Positions 23,991-38,096 are shown, counted from the first letter of the stretch. The stretch: 64,000 nucleotides of DNA from Seriola aureovittata (GCF_021018895.1 NC_079384.1:1171140-1235139), one strand, 5' to 3'. Notes: a model not told the origin generated them from the letters alone. Program-made: numbers and translations.

Positions 23991-25509
23991 GCTCCTTCAC
24001 ACCTGGTATTTCCTCTCCGCAGAACCCCCCTCCCCCCAGGAAAAGAACTGACATGGAATACGCTGTCAGATGTAAATAAATAAATCTGAACGTGATTCAG
24101 AGTTCTTCTTTTTCATCTCCGGTTTACTAAGCAGTTTTCTTCCTCAGCACCATGGCAATAAGATTATGTCTTAAGCTTGAGCAGTGTCTTTCAAAGACGT
24201 GGCAGCTCTGTTTGGCAAGCCCCGGGATGTACCTTGGATCCAATGAAAGCAACTCCAAGCCATTGTTGGAGCCAAGATGCCGTGATGAATCAGCGGATGT
24301 CTTGGAGAAGTTTATGTGATATTATTCTAAATTCGGGGTAGAGTGGAGGATAAACATCAAAACTCCTTTTTAATCATTTAAACTCAGTGTAAACCACAGA
24401 AGTGTTAGGTTCTCTGTTCGGTTCTCTGTTAGGCTTAGAGGTCCCCCCCCCAGCCCCTGGTTTGGTCTCACTGGACAGAGCAGACGCCTGGCTTCAAGCT
24501 AGAATGATTGACAGAGGCAGTAACCAATAGCAGCACTTTCTCTGAATTGCATCATCGGTCTGTTGCTCAGGTGCGCTCGCTTTCTTCACCCAGGATATCC
24601 TGGAGGGAAATCTGAACGGATCTTTGCAGGGAGACCTCCAGTTTGTAGCCAGTAAGCTAATGAAAACAATCATGCCTGCTGACACAACCGCTGATGCAGC
24701 AGGAAGGAGAGAAATGAATGAAGTGTGGAGAGAAGAACATGAACAATGAACGTCTGTAAAATTCAAATGAGTCTTCATGTGAGGCGTTTAGGGGACATGT
24801 AGTCACCCAGCCAACACTGACGAGGTCGGTGGGTAAACTGACTTCTTCTTATCAACAACTATTAGTAAAATCAGTTATTGAAGTTGCATTAAATCACTGA
24901 TTTCTGGCTCAAGCCTTCAAAACAATATTCTTTTTATATATATATAAACATGTTGCATGTTTTTGAGGCTTCGACTGATTTTTAATTAGACGGCTGTCTC
25001 TTTGTCTTCACTGACAGAAAGACATTGTCTACAAAAGTCTTTGTCCACCAGTGCATCATGACGTTCAAGCCTAATATGAGGACTCAATGACTCAGTTTAG
25101 GTGGGTTTACTATCTGCTGCATTCTTTATTTTGAAGGAGTTCAGGACAAGCTCTGTTGCACAGCATTTGAAAGCTCATCACCACCTCACCCATTCACCGG
25201 TTCCACTCCAACATGATGATAAAATAAATAGCCTCATTTGTGGATTTGCTCAGCTTTAATGCGAACAAGTTCTCTAACTTAATATTTTATTTCCAGCTGC
25301 TTTTTTAATGGTAAAGATTCAGGAAGCAAGTTTCTCATTCTTAACCAGCGCTGACATTTCCAGCAACAATTTATATCAGTTGTAGATAATTAATGTTATT
25401 TCACACCTAACTTGACCCAAAATGAAACATGACAAATATCCAGCTGCATCGCAGCGTCTTCTCTTCACCAAAGATCTTGGGTGAGTGAACGAAGCAGCTT
25501 CAACCACAC

Positions 25510-25640
25510 GGTGGGACTGTGGTTTGGACCAGCAGTTTCAGTTCACTTTATTTCTCAGATAGAAACATGAAATAAAAACCATTGAGACATTAAACCTTTG
25601 GCTTTTACTATAAATTTTTACTATTTATTGCCTTTGCCTT
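25510..25640 (+). repeat. Dispersed repeat family I, copy 1
   Basis: ATAGAAACATGAAATAAAAACCATTGAGACATTAAACCTTTGGCTTTTACT resembles 63283-63330, allowing for substitutions, and is followed by a TTGCCTTTGCC(C)T block in both places. Confidence 0.5.
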
Positions 25641-25754
25641 GGAAAATGTATATGGCTGGAAAAACAAGCAAAGTCGTTCAGTTCAACTTTTCTTTTATGT
25701 TCAGTGATTTTGAAAAAAATGTTGATGGACATTATGGTAAAGTCAATCATTTAC

Positions 25755-26000
25755 AAGGTTTGGATGGTGGATCCAGGTGGGCGGGGCTTGGTGACTGCTT
25801 TGTTGTGACATCACAAAGTCACAGAAGTCCTGACGGCTGGTTTTAAGGCTCAGTTTCTGAATACAGGCTGTGTGCATTTCGCTGTGGACTGAGGCTTTGA
25901 TACTTTCACAGTATTAATATAGAAGCTAGAGCTGATCTATAATCACACTACACATGGACACAGACCTTTACACTGGAGGAGCTTTAACATCTTATATCAT
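25755..26000 (-). repeat. Dispersed repeat family A, copy 3 (inverted)
   Basis: This is the reverse complement of copy 1 from the CCACCATCCAAACC region back to the GCTCCTCCAGTGTAAAGG end, with only scattered differences. Confidence 0.85.
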
Positions 26001-26419
26001 CTGTATAATACAACTGAACTCCAACTGGTCTGAGTTGTCCTCGGGTGTTAACGTGAACAGGAGATCAGCAGCATGAATGTGCAGAAGTGATGTGATGCAG
26101 TCATGTCACCATGGAGCAGTCTCAGAGGAAAGTTTCCAACATCTTGTAGAAGAACTGAGGCTGTTGTATGGCGTTCCTAATAAAGTGCTGAGCGAGTTTA
26201 GGGGCTTTAATTATTCATTTCAGCTCTTAGGTCCATGTCCTCTGACTGCACCTGTGCTGTCTGTCTGTTGGCAGATTCTGGTTCAGTTTGTGTCTGTACA
26301 ATCTTTTCTCCTTCTCCATCAGACTCACAACACGGCGTCTCCCCGGCTGTTAAAAGAGTTAAATGGCCTGAAGCTTGTCATGGAGCTCCCAATGGTTTCC
26401 TATAAACGCCGTGTTAATG

Positions 26420-26740
26420 TTATAGACTATTAACAATCCAATAAAAGTCAGAGGGAAAGACTGCCATTAAAAATAATTTTATGAATCGCTGCCACATTAG
26501 ATCAATTACAAACCATATTTTGCATCAGTGACACTGGATTTTTTTTCTGTTGCCCCCCAAAACGATTACACAGCAGTGAACACGATGTCATGACGTCTCA
26601 AGCAATTATTTTCTCATACGTACAAGTATGACTCGAGCTGTTTCTGTTGATTAACGGCACATACGAGGAGACTTCAATCAGCTCTCTGATCTCATTAATC
26701 AAGCATCAGTTTCTTCTGTAATGGGCTTTAAATAAAGATC
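26420..26740. other. Candidate conserved noncoding stretch
   Basis: Repeat-free sequence with CATTAAAAATAATTTTATGAATCG, TTGATTAACGGC and CTCATTAATCAAGC. Composition resembles vertebrate enhancers; unproven. Confidence 0.3.
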
Positions 26741-27091
26741 ATGGCGCTCTGACTCTTCCTGCCAGTCTCACCGTCTGCTCTGCACACATATTATCACTTG
26801 AAGCAGGCCTGCTGAGAGCTCCTCCATGGAGGTTATAATAGGCAGTGGCGGGGCGGGGGGGGGGCTTTGAGTCAGATGACGTGGGAGGGCTACATGCGTC
26901 AGAAAATGGATGAGTGAGGGAGGGAGGGAGGGAGTCAGATCCCCGGTGCTGGTTCGACAGCCTTCTCCTGTGAGTTCCCCCCTGATCAGACGCAGTGGCT
27001 GACAGGCAGAGCGAGCTCGCCACTGAAACACTGCGCTGCACAGAGAAGCGTGGATGTACTCTCCTCCAGCTACTGTTCTCTGCGAATAGAC

Positions 27092-27095
<4 letters not shown>

Positions 27096-27143
<48 letters not shown>
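27096..27143. repeat. (CA)n microsatellite
   Basis: About 24 units. Confidence 0.95.
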
Positions 27144-27145
<2 letters not shown>

Positions 27146-27793
27146 TCTTACTCAGGCAAAGGAAGTCGTATTATGAAAGATTTATTGGAGGCCTGAACGC
27201 ATCCATCAGATTATTCCCTTTCGAGTCAGTCTCTACGTTTTACTCACATCTCGACTCAGGACCTCCTCCATAACTATCTGCTTTATTTGCATCACTGACA
27301 GTCGAGAAGGAAAAACAACAGTGGGGAAACCTTGTTTTCAAAATAAGAGAGTCACAAGATGGATGACGCGGCGCCTCCGCTCTCGTACACGTTTTGTTGT
27401 ATTTACATCGCCGGCTAGATCCGACACGCATTCATCATCGTGTTGTTCAGGCTGACAAGAGTTTATGAAACCCACCACATACAGTGATGTGACTGTTGTT
27501 GTTGTGGTAGAGTCTGAAGGCGCTGAGTGCCGCTCTGTGACGCTCTCTACAGGAGGAAACAAAGCAAGCGGAGGAGGAACAAGGTCTGATGTTGCAGTGA
27601 AGTCAGACTCATGAATCTTCTGTCTGTGACTTTAGACCCGACAGTAAACACCTGAGCGACTGTCGCTACGGCTCCATCAGCTCAGCTGGTCTCCTGACCG
27701 CCCCACGGTCCAGGTCCAGAACTAAAGGTGAGCGTCAGGTCAGCTGACCGGACTGTTTGACCTTCAGCTGATACACTGCAGCTTTGAGGCCAG

Positions 27794-27960
<167 letters not shown>

Positions 27961-28199
27961 ATGTTTTTCATTGTTTACCTCTTGAACTTTTCCCTTTTTA
28001 TTGATTGTTTTCAGTTTTCTCACCTTTAAAAAGCTCTTTGTTTATTGTTTGAAAAATGCTTCATAAATAAAATTATTATAATTAATGAAGCAGCAGAAAA
28101 CAAATAAAGTTCATGTGTAAAATTTCATCAACATTAAGAGATGATGTTAAAAAATAAATGAACGTTTTATTCAGCTGCTGCATCACATCCTCACGGATT

Positions 28200-28218
28200 G
28201 GGGGGGGGGGGGGGGGGG
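28200..28218. repeat. Poly-G run
   Basis: Nearly 20 consecutive G. Confidence 0.9.
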
Positions 28219-28699
28219 TTATAACAGAGTGGTTAGCATTTCTACAAGATGTCATTTCATTAACTCACCAAGAAGCCGGGCGTCACGCACAGCGCCTGCT
28301 CGCCATCTTCAGGATCGTCAGGATGAAAGAGTCGGGCCTCGGCGCCTCCACGTTTATCAGGACCGAGTCACAGTCGCACTCTGTGGGACTTGGACATTTA
28401 TCGAATGCACATACTTTCAATTTACATAAACAAATTTGTTTTCAGACAGAGTCCTTATAGCATATGAGTTCTGTCAATCGCGCCGATTTCATTTGCGGAA
28501 ACCAGACGTAGCTGCAAATTGCCTTTTGATGTCGGCCTGTTCTCCCACAGTGTAAAGAAACTTGATGCATCAACTGTTCATTTTAATAATCCCATTCAAT
28601 ATGGCAGGTGTTATTGCACTGAGGGACGGCTGCGATATCCCACACCTAGGATAGAACTTCATTATTCCTAAAAGGGGGGCTGCAGGTAAATATTACATA

Positions 28700-29050
28700 G
28701 TGTTAATCAAATCAGACATGAACCTGTCAGTTAATTCAGCTGGTAAACCCAGAGCGGGCCGCACCTGTAATTATACTGAGGTGGTGCAGCTTTGTTGGGT
28801 TGATCCGAGAGCGGGGAATCTAAGTCGGCTAATTAGCCAGTCGTCGTCATGGCCCAGAAAATCTCCGTGGTCCCTGAAGACGCCCTGTTCCCTCTAATTC
28901 TTCCATTCACGGCCTCCTCCAGCAGTGCAGTGCATCCATCAGGCAGCATTTCTACATTTACACCAATCAGGCTGATTACTATCGCAGAATTGATCGTGAC
29001 AAGCAGTGGTAGCCTATTCTATTATACGTATAATGATGCTCCTCACATTT
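28700..29050. other. Candidate conserved noncoding stretch
   Basis: Repeat-free sequence containing CAGTTAATTCAGC, GGCTAATTAGCCAG (a near-perfect homeodomain palindrome) and CCTCTAATTC. No convincing frame. Confidence 0.3.
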
Positions 29051-29059
29051 AATCTCCAC

Positions 29060-31770
29060 AATCTGGCTTCAATTCAACAGCTCCCAGTTTCCCCTGTCAG
29101 CAAAGCGTCCGTACACATGGGTCAGAGTTTTGTTTTATAGATCCCAGCGCCTCCTTCAGGCTGTCGTCTGCTCCGTGACCTCTCTGCAAGACTCGGGTTG
29201 TACTCGGCCAACGATGATTTGTGACGTCAGTCCGGTAATGAAGGTGTGTTCATGTCCGCTTCAGCTCTCAGTATCTCCCTGTCCGACTGTTCATTCATGT
29301 ACAGAAATATTTGTTGTTCAGCTTGATAGTTCTGCACCTGGAGTCACAACAGCACAGTTTAAATGGATTCAAAACTACAATGATGTCAAACCCCAACCCT
29401 AGTCCACGGAACAATATACCATCAAACACCATTTCAAGTGTTTGAAGATAAATACACATTTCTAAAAGCATTTATTATTCCTGTAAATTCACTACACTAA
29501 CTCATACTGTGTAGAAATAGAAAACGACTTGTCTAGGTCTTGTACTTGACCTGTAACTTGCTGTTTGTTGCTCTTGACTTCAGACTTGTTGCTCTTTACT
29601 TGTGAGTTATTGGTCTCGGATGTTTTTGGTGACGTGTGACTTGATTTGGGACTTGGATCAGGACTCGTTGGTCTCGACTCAGACCTCACAGCCAACACTT
29701 AAGACTGAAAATGACTTTGTCTCAGCTCTGAAAATATGGTGCAAATATTGTAGCTGGGGATGCGTTGCTCTCCAGCATTTACTAAATCACACTTCCTGTA
29801 GAAAACAGTGAATATCAATTCGTACAATTACTCTGCAGCCAATTCTCTCGTTACTCCCACTAGAATTTCACAGTGAAAGAGTCTGTAGTTGCTCGAACAC
29901 AGAGGCATTTACACATTATTCAAAGGGTAGATACAAAACATTATGAGACTCATTCATTCCTGGAGCGTAAGTGAAAAGCTCACACCTCAGCAGTATATTA
30001 CATAAGCATATTCTCTTTTCAAATCTGCATTTATTCGCCGTCGTTTCTCAGTGTTCCCTGTCGCACAGTCCTTCAGATCGTACTGTTCTTTTCCCGCGCA
30101 GCCTCGGTGAAGACTGGCCCTCTCTGGGGCGCTGCACCGGGGACGTGTGATTATAATTTAATTCCAGCCACTGAGGGCCATCGCCTCAGTTAATCCCAGC
30201 GTACAGAAAGATCATTAGTGTGCGGGAGAAAAACGGGGAGAATGACTAAAAAAAACCAGAGTCGTAATTGTGAAGGAAAACTACTAATGAGAGGTGCTGA
30301 AAACACCAGCACTGGCTGATGTAACTTCTCATGGTATCCACAGATTGGGGGGGGGGGGGGATTTAGGTAACTGGCTGCAAAGGAAACAAGGCTGTGCAGA
30401 GGTGGTGTCCTGAAGTTCACCCTGTTCCTTGAGGAAACGTTTGACAGAGGAATTTAAGACGGTTATTTCAGGCTGCGTTAAATTCAGGATCTTAATGTTA
30501 CAGCAGCAGGATGTACAACGATGTCTGTGGATTAACTTAATTAGTATCAGTGCTGGTTGGAACCATGTAGTAGTGGAGAACTTTAATTTGTCTTATCGTT
30601 GCACTGGGCTCGTCGGCGCCGGTGAATTAGAGGCCGATCTGCAAATTCATATAAACTCGTCAGTGTGTGTGTGACAGGGTGAGACTGGGGACAGTTGCTC
30701 AGAGACCGACCAAGCTGTAAATATTAAACTGACATCAGGCTGCTATTGGCCGCAGCATTTCAAGGTGATTACACACGACATGTCATTGACTGACCACAAC
30801 CCAATGAAACATATTAAAAATACATATAAATCTCACTTTTTAACTTTTTCTTTTCATCTCAGGAAACATAAATATGCATTGTTGTACAATAATATTACAG
30901 TATTGTTTATTTATACATAATATGATAGTCTTAGTTATTTATTTAATAAATAAATAAAACAAATAGCTTGTTCCTGATTGGAGGAATAACCGACCCTCAT
31001 TGTAAACTGCTCCTGAAAGTGAAATTTTGGACTTGAGTGACATAAAATAAAATGAATCCTTAGTTTTTAGTTCTACTTTCAAACTTATAAAAATCTTTAT
31101 GTATCACACAGTATCTTGATCAGTATTGATTAGCCTTGCTGAATGAACTCATCCTTCTTTTTGCTGAGTGAAGCTGCTCCGTCGTGTGTCTCTGGTTGTT
31201 ACCTTTACTCTGTCACGGTGTGTATCGCCACGGCAACCTGCACCCTGAGGCTGCCGTGCTGCTCCCAGTTTTATTTGCATCTAATCTAAATGTCCGTATG
31301 GTCCTGTGGTCGGAGCCTCAGAGAAACTACTCAAGTAACTGAAGAGAATTCACAAACACAAGTGTTCAAACTGTAGATTCAGCTGCAGCACTTTCCCTCT
31401 ACGTCCCGTACGTCCTGCTCAAAGGCACCTGGGAGAAAAATAGATCCTGAGAGTTTCTTGTGTCACTGACGCCAACATGGAGTCCAAAGTGAAGTGGGAG
31501 CCCCTGGGTGCTCTGTGTCTGATGTGAGTTTCTCATTATGCTTCACTCTCCAAGCATGAGGGAGGGGCCAAAATAATCTGAACTCGAGGTAAATTTACTA
31601 GCTTTTCCTCACAGTCTTCATCTGCAGATGGATGCTGCTCATCATGTGATTTTCCACATCTTTCCATTTCCTGTGTATTAAAGGCTCGGTATCCTCCTCA
31701 CACATATTTACTCTGTTACATCTGCTGCAAAACAACCTCACTCCCTTTAATTAACGGATTTGGTTTTTGC
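29060..31770. other. Unannotated intergenic stretch
   Basis: Contains a tract of repeated GACTTG/ACTTGTT phrases (29525-29660) that reads like a degenerate short-period repeat, a poly-G run at 30347-30360, and AT-rich sequence at 30800-30960. No gene seen. Confidence 0.5.
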
Positions 31771-31774
31771 TTTT

Positions 31775-32050
31775 GAACTGAAAAATGCTTCCTGCCCCCC
31801 CCCCCCCCGTAGAAACACTGTGCTCGGGTGATGAGTCATGCCAGTTAATTGCCGACAGGGCTACGATGCAGCAGGAATGTCTGGTGAACAGGATCAAGGT
31901 CAACGGCCCATTGAGTCCTCGTGACAGTAAAGGTTATTGGTCCCATTATTATTTCCAGGAGGAAATGTATTAGGTCAGAAGATGGTCCCAATAATAAACA
32001 CATGGGTTGACTGGAGGGATTATGAATAATAATGTCGCAAACATTAATCA
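31775..32050. other. Candidate conserved noncoding stretch
   Basis: A poly-C run (31796-31809) precedes repeat-free sequence with CCAGTTAATTGCC, GGTTATTGGTCCCATTATTATTTCC and GGTCCCAATAATAAAC. The two GGTCCCA-ATTATT words recur about 60 bp apart in opposite or same sense. Confidence 0.25.
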
Positions 32051-32279
32051 CGTTCTTTCCTTATTGCAGGGAAAATAAGGGGATGAGTGTGTAACTGAAA
32101 GAGGAACGTGAATCTTAAGATAAAGTCCTCAGTTTCACAGAAATGAAACAGGCCTAAAAAGTGCAGCTTGACTTTCTCCTTCGTTTTTCTTCTTTCACAT
32201 GTGAACAGTCTCAGCAACAAACCAGCAGCGCTAACACGTGGGTTTCCCTGGGTATGTCCCGCTCTTTCCACATTTATCT

Positions 32280-32545
32280 CTCCGGCTTCCTGTCGCCGCC
32301 TCGTGGTCGTATCCCTCCGCCACCCAGACTGGGTCCAGGTCACATCCCTGTTTATCCAGAGTCACAGAAAATATCAACCACCTGTGAGAAACTTTGTCAT
32401 AATTGCTTGAGGAATGGTTAAAAAGTGTTTTGTCGGGTCACACTGACCTTTGACCTTTTGACCACCAAAGAGTAATCAGTCCGTCCTTGAGTGCAGGTTA
32501 CTGGAGTTACTGAGATATCGTGTCGGTGACAGTAAGAGAACCATA
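32280..32545 (+). repeat. Dispersed repeat family B copy
   Basis: It joins the CCTCGTGGTCGTATCCCTCCGCCACCC block to CACTGACCTTTGACCTTTTGACCACCAAAG...TAATCAGT...CCTTGAGTG...GTTACTGAGATATCGTGTC. This shows that two apparently separate fragments in the window belong to one element. Confidence 0.7.
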
Positions 32546-32819
32546 AATATGTGACACGGGTCTGAGGCTGTTACGCAATATAAAACATAAGAACATGAAT
32601 CACAGCTGATATTGTATGAAACATAAATGAATGTGCAGATGTGTTTATGTCACACTATGTTAAACAAAGGCAGCGTGACAGGACACTTCCTGGATCGGTT
32701 CCGTGTGCTGGAGGTGAACTGAGTTTATCGGAGGCGGAGTTCGTATTTCATAAATAAAATCTGTTTCTCTAGTTTTCCTTGTTGGGACTGTGCGTTTCAG
32801 AACGCAGCAGAAATGATTC

Positions 32820-33230
32820 AAGGCAGAATAAAAAGGCATGTTCCTGAGCTCTGGCTAATGTACAAAAATAACCTGCAGGTATATTCTGGCCATTCAAATA
32901 ATTGAAGTGGCAGTTGTCAGACTCATCTCTGGCTGTGTAATTGTGCTGATCTGCATAAAGGAATGAAGGAAAGCACATGAGATCTATGGCGAAATGTTCA
33001 CTAAATGAAGCTGTCACAGTGAGACAGGTGCTCCGAGTATCAGTACTAATGAACAATTAGACAGGGACTTTAACAAGATGCCTCAGCCCTCAGTGAAGTC
33101 ATCTTTAATGGGGTGGAACAGATGCCTCGCGGGTAAATGGGTGGCTCGCAGAGTTGGCCTTTAGCACGATATTAATAAGCTCTGGTTGAGAGAGACGGGG
33201 CTGTTTTCTTTTTGCATTACACCTTGAAGT
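32820..33230. other. Candidate conserved noncoding stretch
   Basis: Unique sequence with TTCAAATAATTGAAG (a palindrome at about 32895), GAACAATTAGAC and CATCTTTAATGGGG. No repeat or frame recognised. Confidence 0.3.
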
Positions 33231-34574
33231 GCGTTCGATAAAATATTGACTGAGAGAAGATATCTTTCATTTTAAGGCTCTTTTCTCTTCTTTTCTTTTT
33301 TTTGTGGCACAAACATTTCAGCATGGGATGTGTAAAGTTCCTCCTCTCAGGTGAAGCCTTCAAACACACGGTACGTTATATTAAAGCTCCTCCTCTTTCC
33401 GTTTAGACGTCGGTGAAGCGGCGCCACGTGGAAATAGCACACCTGGCAGAAGCGACGAGGCTGCTCTCAGGAAACTCTTTCAGCGGCGACATCGCTGAGA
33501 GGTTTTAATGTGCAGCCGGGCCGAGCTGCACTGACACGGGGCTTTATTATTGGAGCGCGGGTGAGAACACACTATTCAACCGCCATTTTGACCACGAGAC
33601 TCCAAACGCTATAATCTCTAATGGTAAATACCCAATTAAAATATTAATGTGTTTATTGTGTTGCATATCAAAACATTACACATACACACTTTTACATTCA
33701 GTTTGATGTTAATTAATGATGATTTGATGATTTTATGTTGTTACTTTTATACAAGTCAAATATTGAATGTGAGACTTTTACGGACATTTCTATAAGTTAG
33801 TGTTTCCCCCTTTAAAGGTCTGAGAACTTCCTCCACCACTGAACATTGAAAATATATTAAACCTATTTCTAAGTAGAATGGCACTCAGAGGAGCACAAAC
33901 CTCCACCAAGGCCAAACAGTCCTGAACATCTGTCTCGCTCTTACAACAGGAAAATAAAAGGAAAACGTGTCCAGCAGCTCGACAGCTGTATGAATGTGTT
34001 TGTGTTAGTTGCATGTTGATTGAACTGATGTAAGTATTATGGGATGCTGCTGGTGCCATTTGCAGTGTTACTTAATATAAATAATAAGAACGACTGTGTG
34101 TGTCGGGCAGATTCAGCATTTTCTAAAAACCATAAATATTTTAAATATCATCCAAATATTATTTCCTGAGAAAGTGGTAAAAGTGTCGAACCCCATCATG
34201 CGAGGTCAACACCAGAACGGCCATGATGGCTGTGGTTTGAAACTTACATGTGTTGGAACTTTGTTAAGTAAAAAAAAATACTTTTTCATTTAAAAGGGGT
34301 TTATTTATTGGTTCATGAAATATTAATTATCAGAAAATGAAATCACTGCCAACATTAGAGTTTATCTGCAGCCAAGAAAGAATGAGGACAAACATGACGG
34401 CCGCCGCGGCCCTGGAGATGCTTCAGCACCTGAGCAGCCATGATTCTGACGCAGGTGGAAACTTTCCTCCTGTAGAAAACGAGCTTATCACGACCCGTAT
34501 CTATGTTTAGTTGTTAGACCACATCTGGTGGTCGTAGTAATTATGACGGGAGCGAAGGGGAAAGTGTGGCGACG

Positions 34575-34625
34575 TAGTGAAGAGTTCCTCTAATGACCAC
34601 TGGAGTCTGGCTCCAACAGTGTCTC
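34575..34625 (+). repeat. Dispersed repeat family C, short fragment
   Basis: AGTTCCTCTAATGACCACTGGAGTCTGGCTCCAACAGTG matches the core of the copies at 505 and 10255. Confidence 0.65.
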
Positions 34626-35208
34626 GGTCCGGTCCCAGACCGGCTCTGGAAGTCAACGTTTCCCGTCACCTGCTTCTTCCTGTGTTTACTTTCCTGCTCC
34701 AGACGATCTGACCAATCAGACTTGAAACTATAGCAGCTTTGAAGACAATCATACGACTGCGATTAAACCAACTCAAGTCAAGTGTGAGGTCTTTAAAGTC
34801 TGCGACTCAAACCACACGCCGTATTCCCCTGCGGCTCGGCGTTGGGGTTAACGTGCCGCGCTGTCCCCGAGCTGCAGCAGGATGTCAGCTGGTATCTTCC
34901 CCACGAAGCTTCAGTTTAAACCTTCAGTTCACACCATCGCTGAGTCTCCATGGAGAGCCACAGTCAGAGGTCTGAGAGGGGGAGCGCTCCTCTTCCTCTC
35001 CGAGGAAATGTGAGATCTTGATGAGCGACTCAAACATTTTACTGACTCTGTTTTCTGAACTGACTCATGAGTGTGTTTGTAAATGTGTGTTTTATAAGGT
35101 GGAGTATGAAAACACAATAATACAGCTGTTATACAACGATAGCCTCAGGTGGCTAATAAAACAGCTGCTACAAAGAGGTGTAAACAGGCTGTTTGGATTA
35201 TCATTATA

Positions 35209-35211
<3 letters not shown>

Positions 35212-35246
<35 letters not shown>

Positions 35247-35258
35247 GTGTGTGTGTGA
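35212..35258. repeat. (TG)n microsatellite
   Basis: About 23 units with one GCG interruption. Confidence 0.95.
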
Positions 35259-36919
35259 GCAGTAAATGACGAAGGTGTACAGTAAAGTCAGTTCCACCTC
35301 ATTTGTCTCATTTGTGAGTCGTGATAACACGTTATAAACACGTTAGATTAAACTGAATTAATCAGATGGCGTGCTGTGCCGCACCTTCACACTAACACTT
35401 TATGTTTATGGAACTGACAGAGACAAAAACAAAAGTCTAATCAAATCTATTTTCTTCATCCTCAAACACCCGAAACATTTCAGCTCAGTGACAAAGCAGA
35501 TCCGTCCCGTGGAAACATATAAACAAATGTAAGATATGAACATATGAAATAAAAACTGGAACAATTTCATATATTGACATATACGTTGAGCCCGTTCTCA
35601 TATGTATATTTATGTATGTATGCTTATATTGTAGACGTACGATATATATGTATTTAGTTTAATATATTGTTGACATATATGCTCGCAACATCTTATACCA
35701 TATAAAAATTCATTATATAGATATTTTTGATTTATGAACTTATACAAATTTTACCATTGGTTTTTCATCCATGTTATAAACTTGTATCTTCAAATATCCA
35801 GAGAATGTATACATGTGATAATAATGATATATCTCCTTATAGGTGTCATATGTGTCATATATAGAGATGTGATTGGACCCGTGAGTCCTGATGTTTAAAT
35901 GGTAAACACAGTCCTTCACAGATGCAGGGAGGAATCAGTGGGACTGTGTTGTGTTTCACACTCTGAGCAGATGCTAAATGTTTAGAAATTGGTTGAACGT
36001 CCCTTTAAACGAGGCTTACAGCAGGAGAAACTGCAGTGAATGCTTCATGTATTTAATTGCATTTACAAACCATTTGCTCCACGTTCTTGAATGAGTGCTG
36101 CTGTGTATTGTATGGGAGTACAAGTGAAAACACATTCTCCGGAGTGAAACCACAATAAGGACAAAAAGATGAAAACTGTGTTTTTACCACCTCGTCCAGT
36201 GGCAGCAACTCGTGACTTCAGCCGTGCTACAACAGTCTGGACGATGCCCTGCCTCAACTCCCATGGATGCAATTTCACTGCAGAGTACGGCAGTGTCATT
36301 AAAGGGAGAAAAGTCATGAAAACACACACACACACACTCTCTCACTCTCTCACTCTCTCCCATCATGCATCAGGGTATTACGTGGTGAACTCTCGTGGGA
36401 AGGGAAACAGTTCCACCTCAGGGAGCTGTGAAGGCAGAGTCGGCTGAAGCGGGAGTCCAGGTGCATACAGATGACTGGCTGTTGTATATGTGCGTGTTGG
36501 AGAGATGCTGTATACAGGGTGTATATGTTGGGGGGTAAAGGGCAGAACATGTTACTGGAGAACCTCGGGAACAGATGGCATTTTCAGTTGGGACTGGGAT
36601 TGTGAACAAGAGAGAGAGAGAGAGAAAAGAGGCAGAGACAGGAAACAGCTGGGAGCCTGACACGACGTGTGCACAGCTCCAGCTTCAACGTGCCGTTCTG
36701 TTATTGATCAAGACTTTATTCACTTGTTCACTGTTTGTTTTCATCCTGTTCAGATGCAGCAATCACACAAAAAACTATATAATCACAATAATAATCATCT
36801 CCACTGAACAACTGATGTAATGACTGTTCTGCTTCTGTTACGTAACGACTCTGTAACGGGGAAACTGCAGCGTCACTTTCACACTTGACTCATTCATGGG
36901 CACTGGGTTAACCCACACC

Positions 36920-37985
36920 CACTGAGAAAAACTGTTCTTTTACAGATTCCTCCTAATTTATTATGATCAAACTCCTTTAACAAAGTGAATCCACTCAAGT
37001 TTCAGATTTTTCCTAAATTATTATGATCAAACACGTTCAATAAAGTGACACCACTAAGTCTCGCACTGGGGGATCTATAGATCCTGTGTTGTCACTGTTG
37101 AAGGACGGACACATTTAAACATTTCTATCATGATTGTTGTTGATTAAAGCAACATAGAAAGTCTTTGATTAATTACAGATTCAGGACAAACTTCAGTGTG
37201 AGACACGCTCCATAAAAACCATCAACAAAGCAAAGCTTCATAAAAAAACTATTTCATATTAAAACTGCATTAATTTCAACAATTTACAATCAACTGTAAC
37301 TGACAAATTAAAACTAGAATCCAGTTGTGAATGAAGGTGCAGGTGAACTTCACTGTCACAAGACAAGTTGCATCATAAAGAGGTGGATAAATCTTAGTTA
37401 GTAACAAGTATAAATTATAGTAGAAATGTAAAATAATCCTTCATAGCTCAGTGAGGACGGTGCAACAGTCTGACAGGTTGACTGTTTTCCTGCTTTCCTC
37501 CCAGTGCATGCTGGGATACATTCCAGTACTTTTTTGTTTGAAGTTTGAATGTTCGATATGATGAGAAAAAGTTTGTTACATTTCATCCAGAATCACAAAG
37601 TTTGAATGTAGAAGTCAGATGAATGTAAAGCTAATAAGATTCACCCTGAAATTACAGAGAACATCTTTAAATTGTTAGTATGAACATTAACCTTTATAAT
37701 AACAAGCTACAGTTTTAATTACAGATAATTACTGTCATTTTACATAGATTTGTATGTAATTTAAGAAAGCAGAAAAATACTGTATAAATAATAATAGAGT
37801 AATTTTTCTTTACAAAAATGGGAAATAAATGTAATTCATTATTATTGGCATGATGCTTAAAATAGAAGTTTGGCTGTTAATTCACAGATCATTTCTGTCA
37901 TTTTACAGACTTTTAGGAAATTACTGTAGAAAACTAGTTAAGTTATTTTCTGTAAAATTAGGATTTTTTTTTTTACAGTGTTTGT
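36920..37985 (+). mobile_element. AT-rich nonautonomous element, copy 1
   Basis: The left part (GAGAAAAACTGTTCTTTTACAG, CTAATTTATTATGATCAAACTCCTTTAA, GATCAAACACGTTCAATA) matches 49165-49290 closely. The stretch ends with T-run plus TTTTTTTACAGTG at 37965-37980, mirroring the CACTGTAAAAAAA start of the other copy. These could be terminal inverted repeats. No transposase frame is present. Confidence 0.5.
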
Positions 37986-38082
37986 AATAATGTTATCAAT
38001 AACTACACCACAACCCCAAGTCTGTCTTTATTCTATGTCACTGACACGTTTCCCTTCGCTCCTGACATCATTACTGCTACGA

Positions 38083-38096
38083 CCACTAGATGTCGC
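38083..38096 (+). promoter_or_regulatory. CTCF-like motif
   Basis: The 14-mer CCACTAGATGTCGC matches the core CTCF motif at all but one position. The same string also occurs inside some dispersed fish repeats, so it may be a repeat-borne site with no insulator role. Confidence 0.25.

Larger units (their letters stand above)
33250..36900. other. Unannotated intergenic stretch
   Basis: Contains a GC-richer patch at 33410-33560 (GAAGCGGCGCCACGTGG with an E-box CACGTG), a highly AT-rich ATATG-type stretch at 35520-35870, and short (AC)n, (CTCT) and (GA)n runs at 36330-36360 and 36607-36625. No gene seen. Confidence 0.5.
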
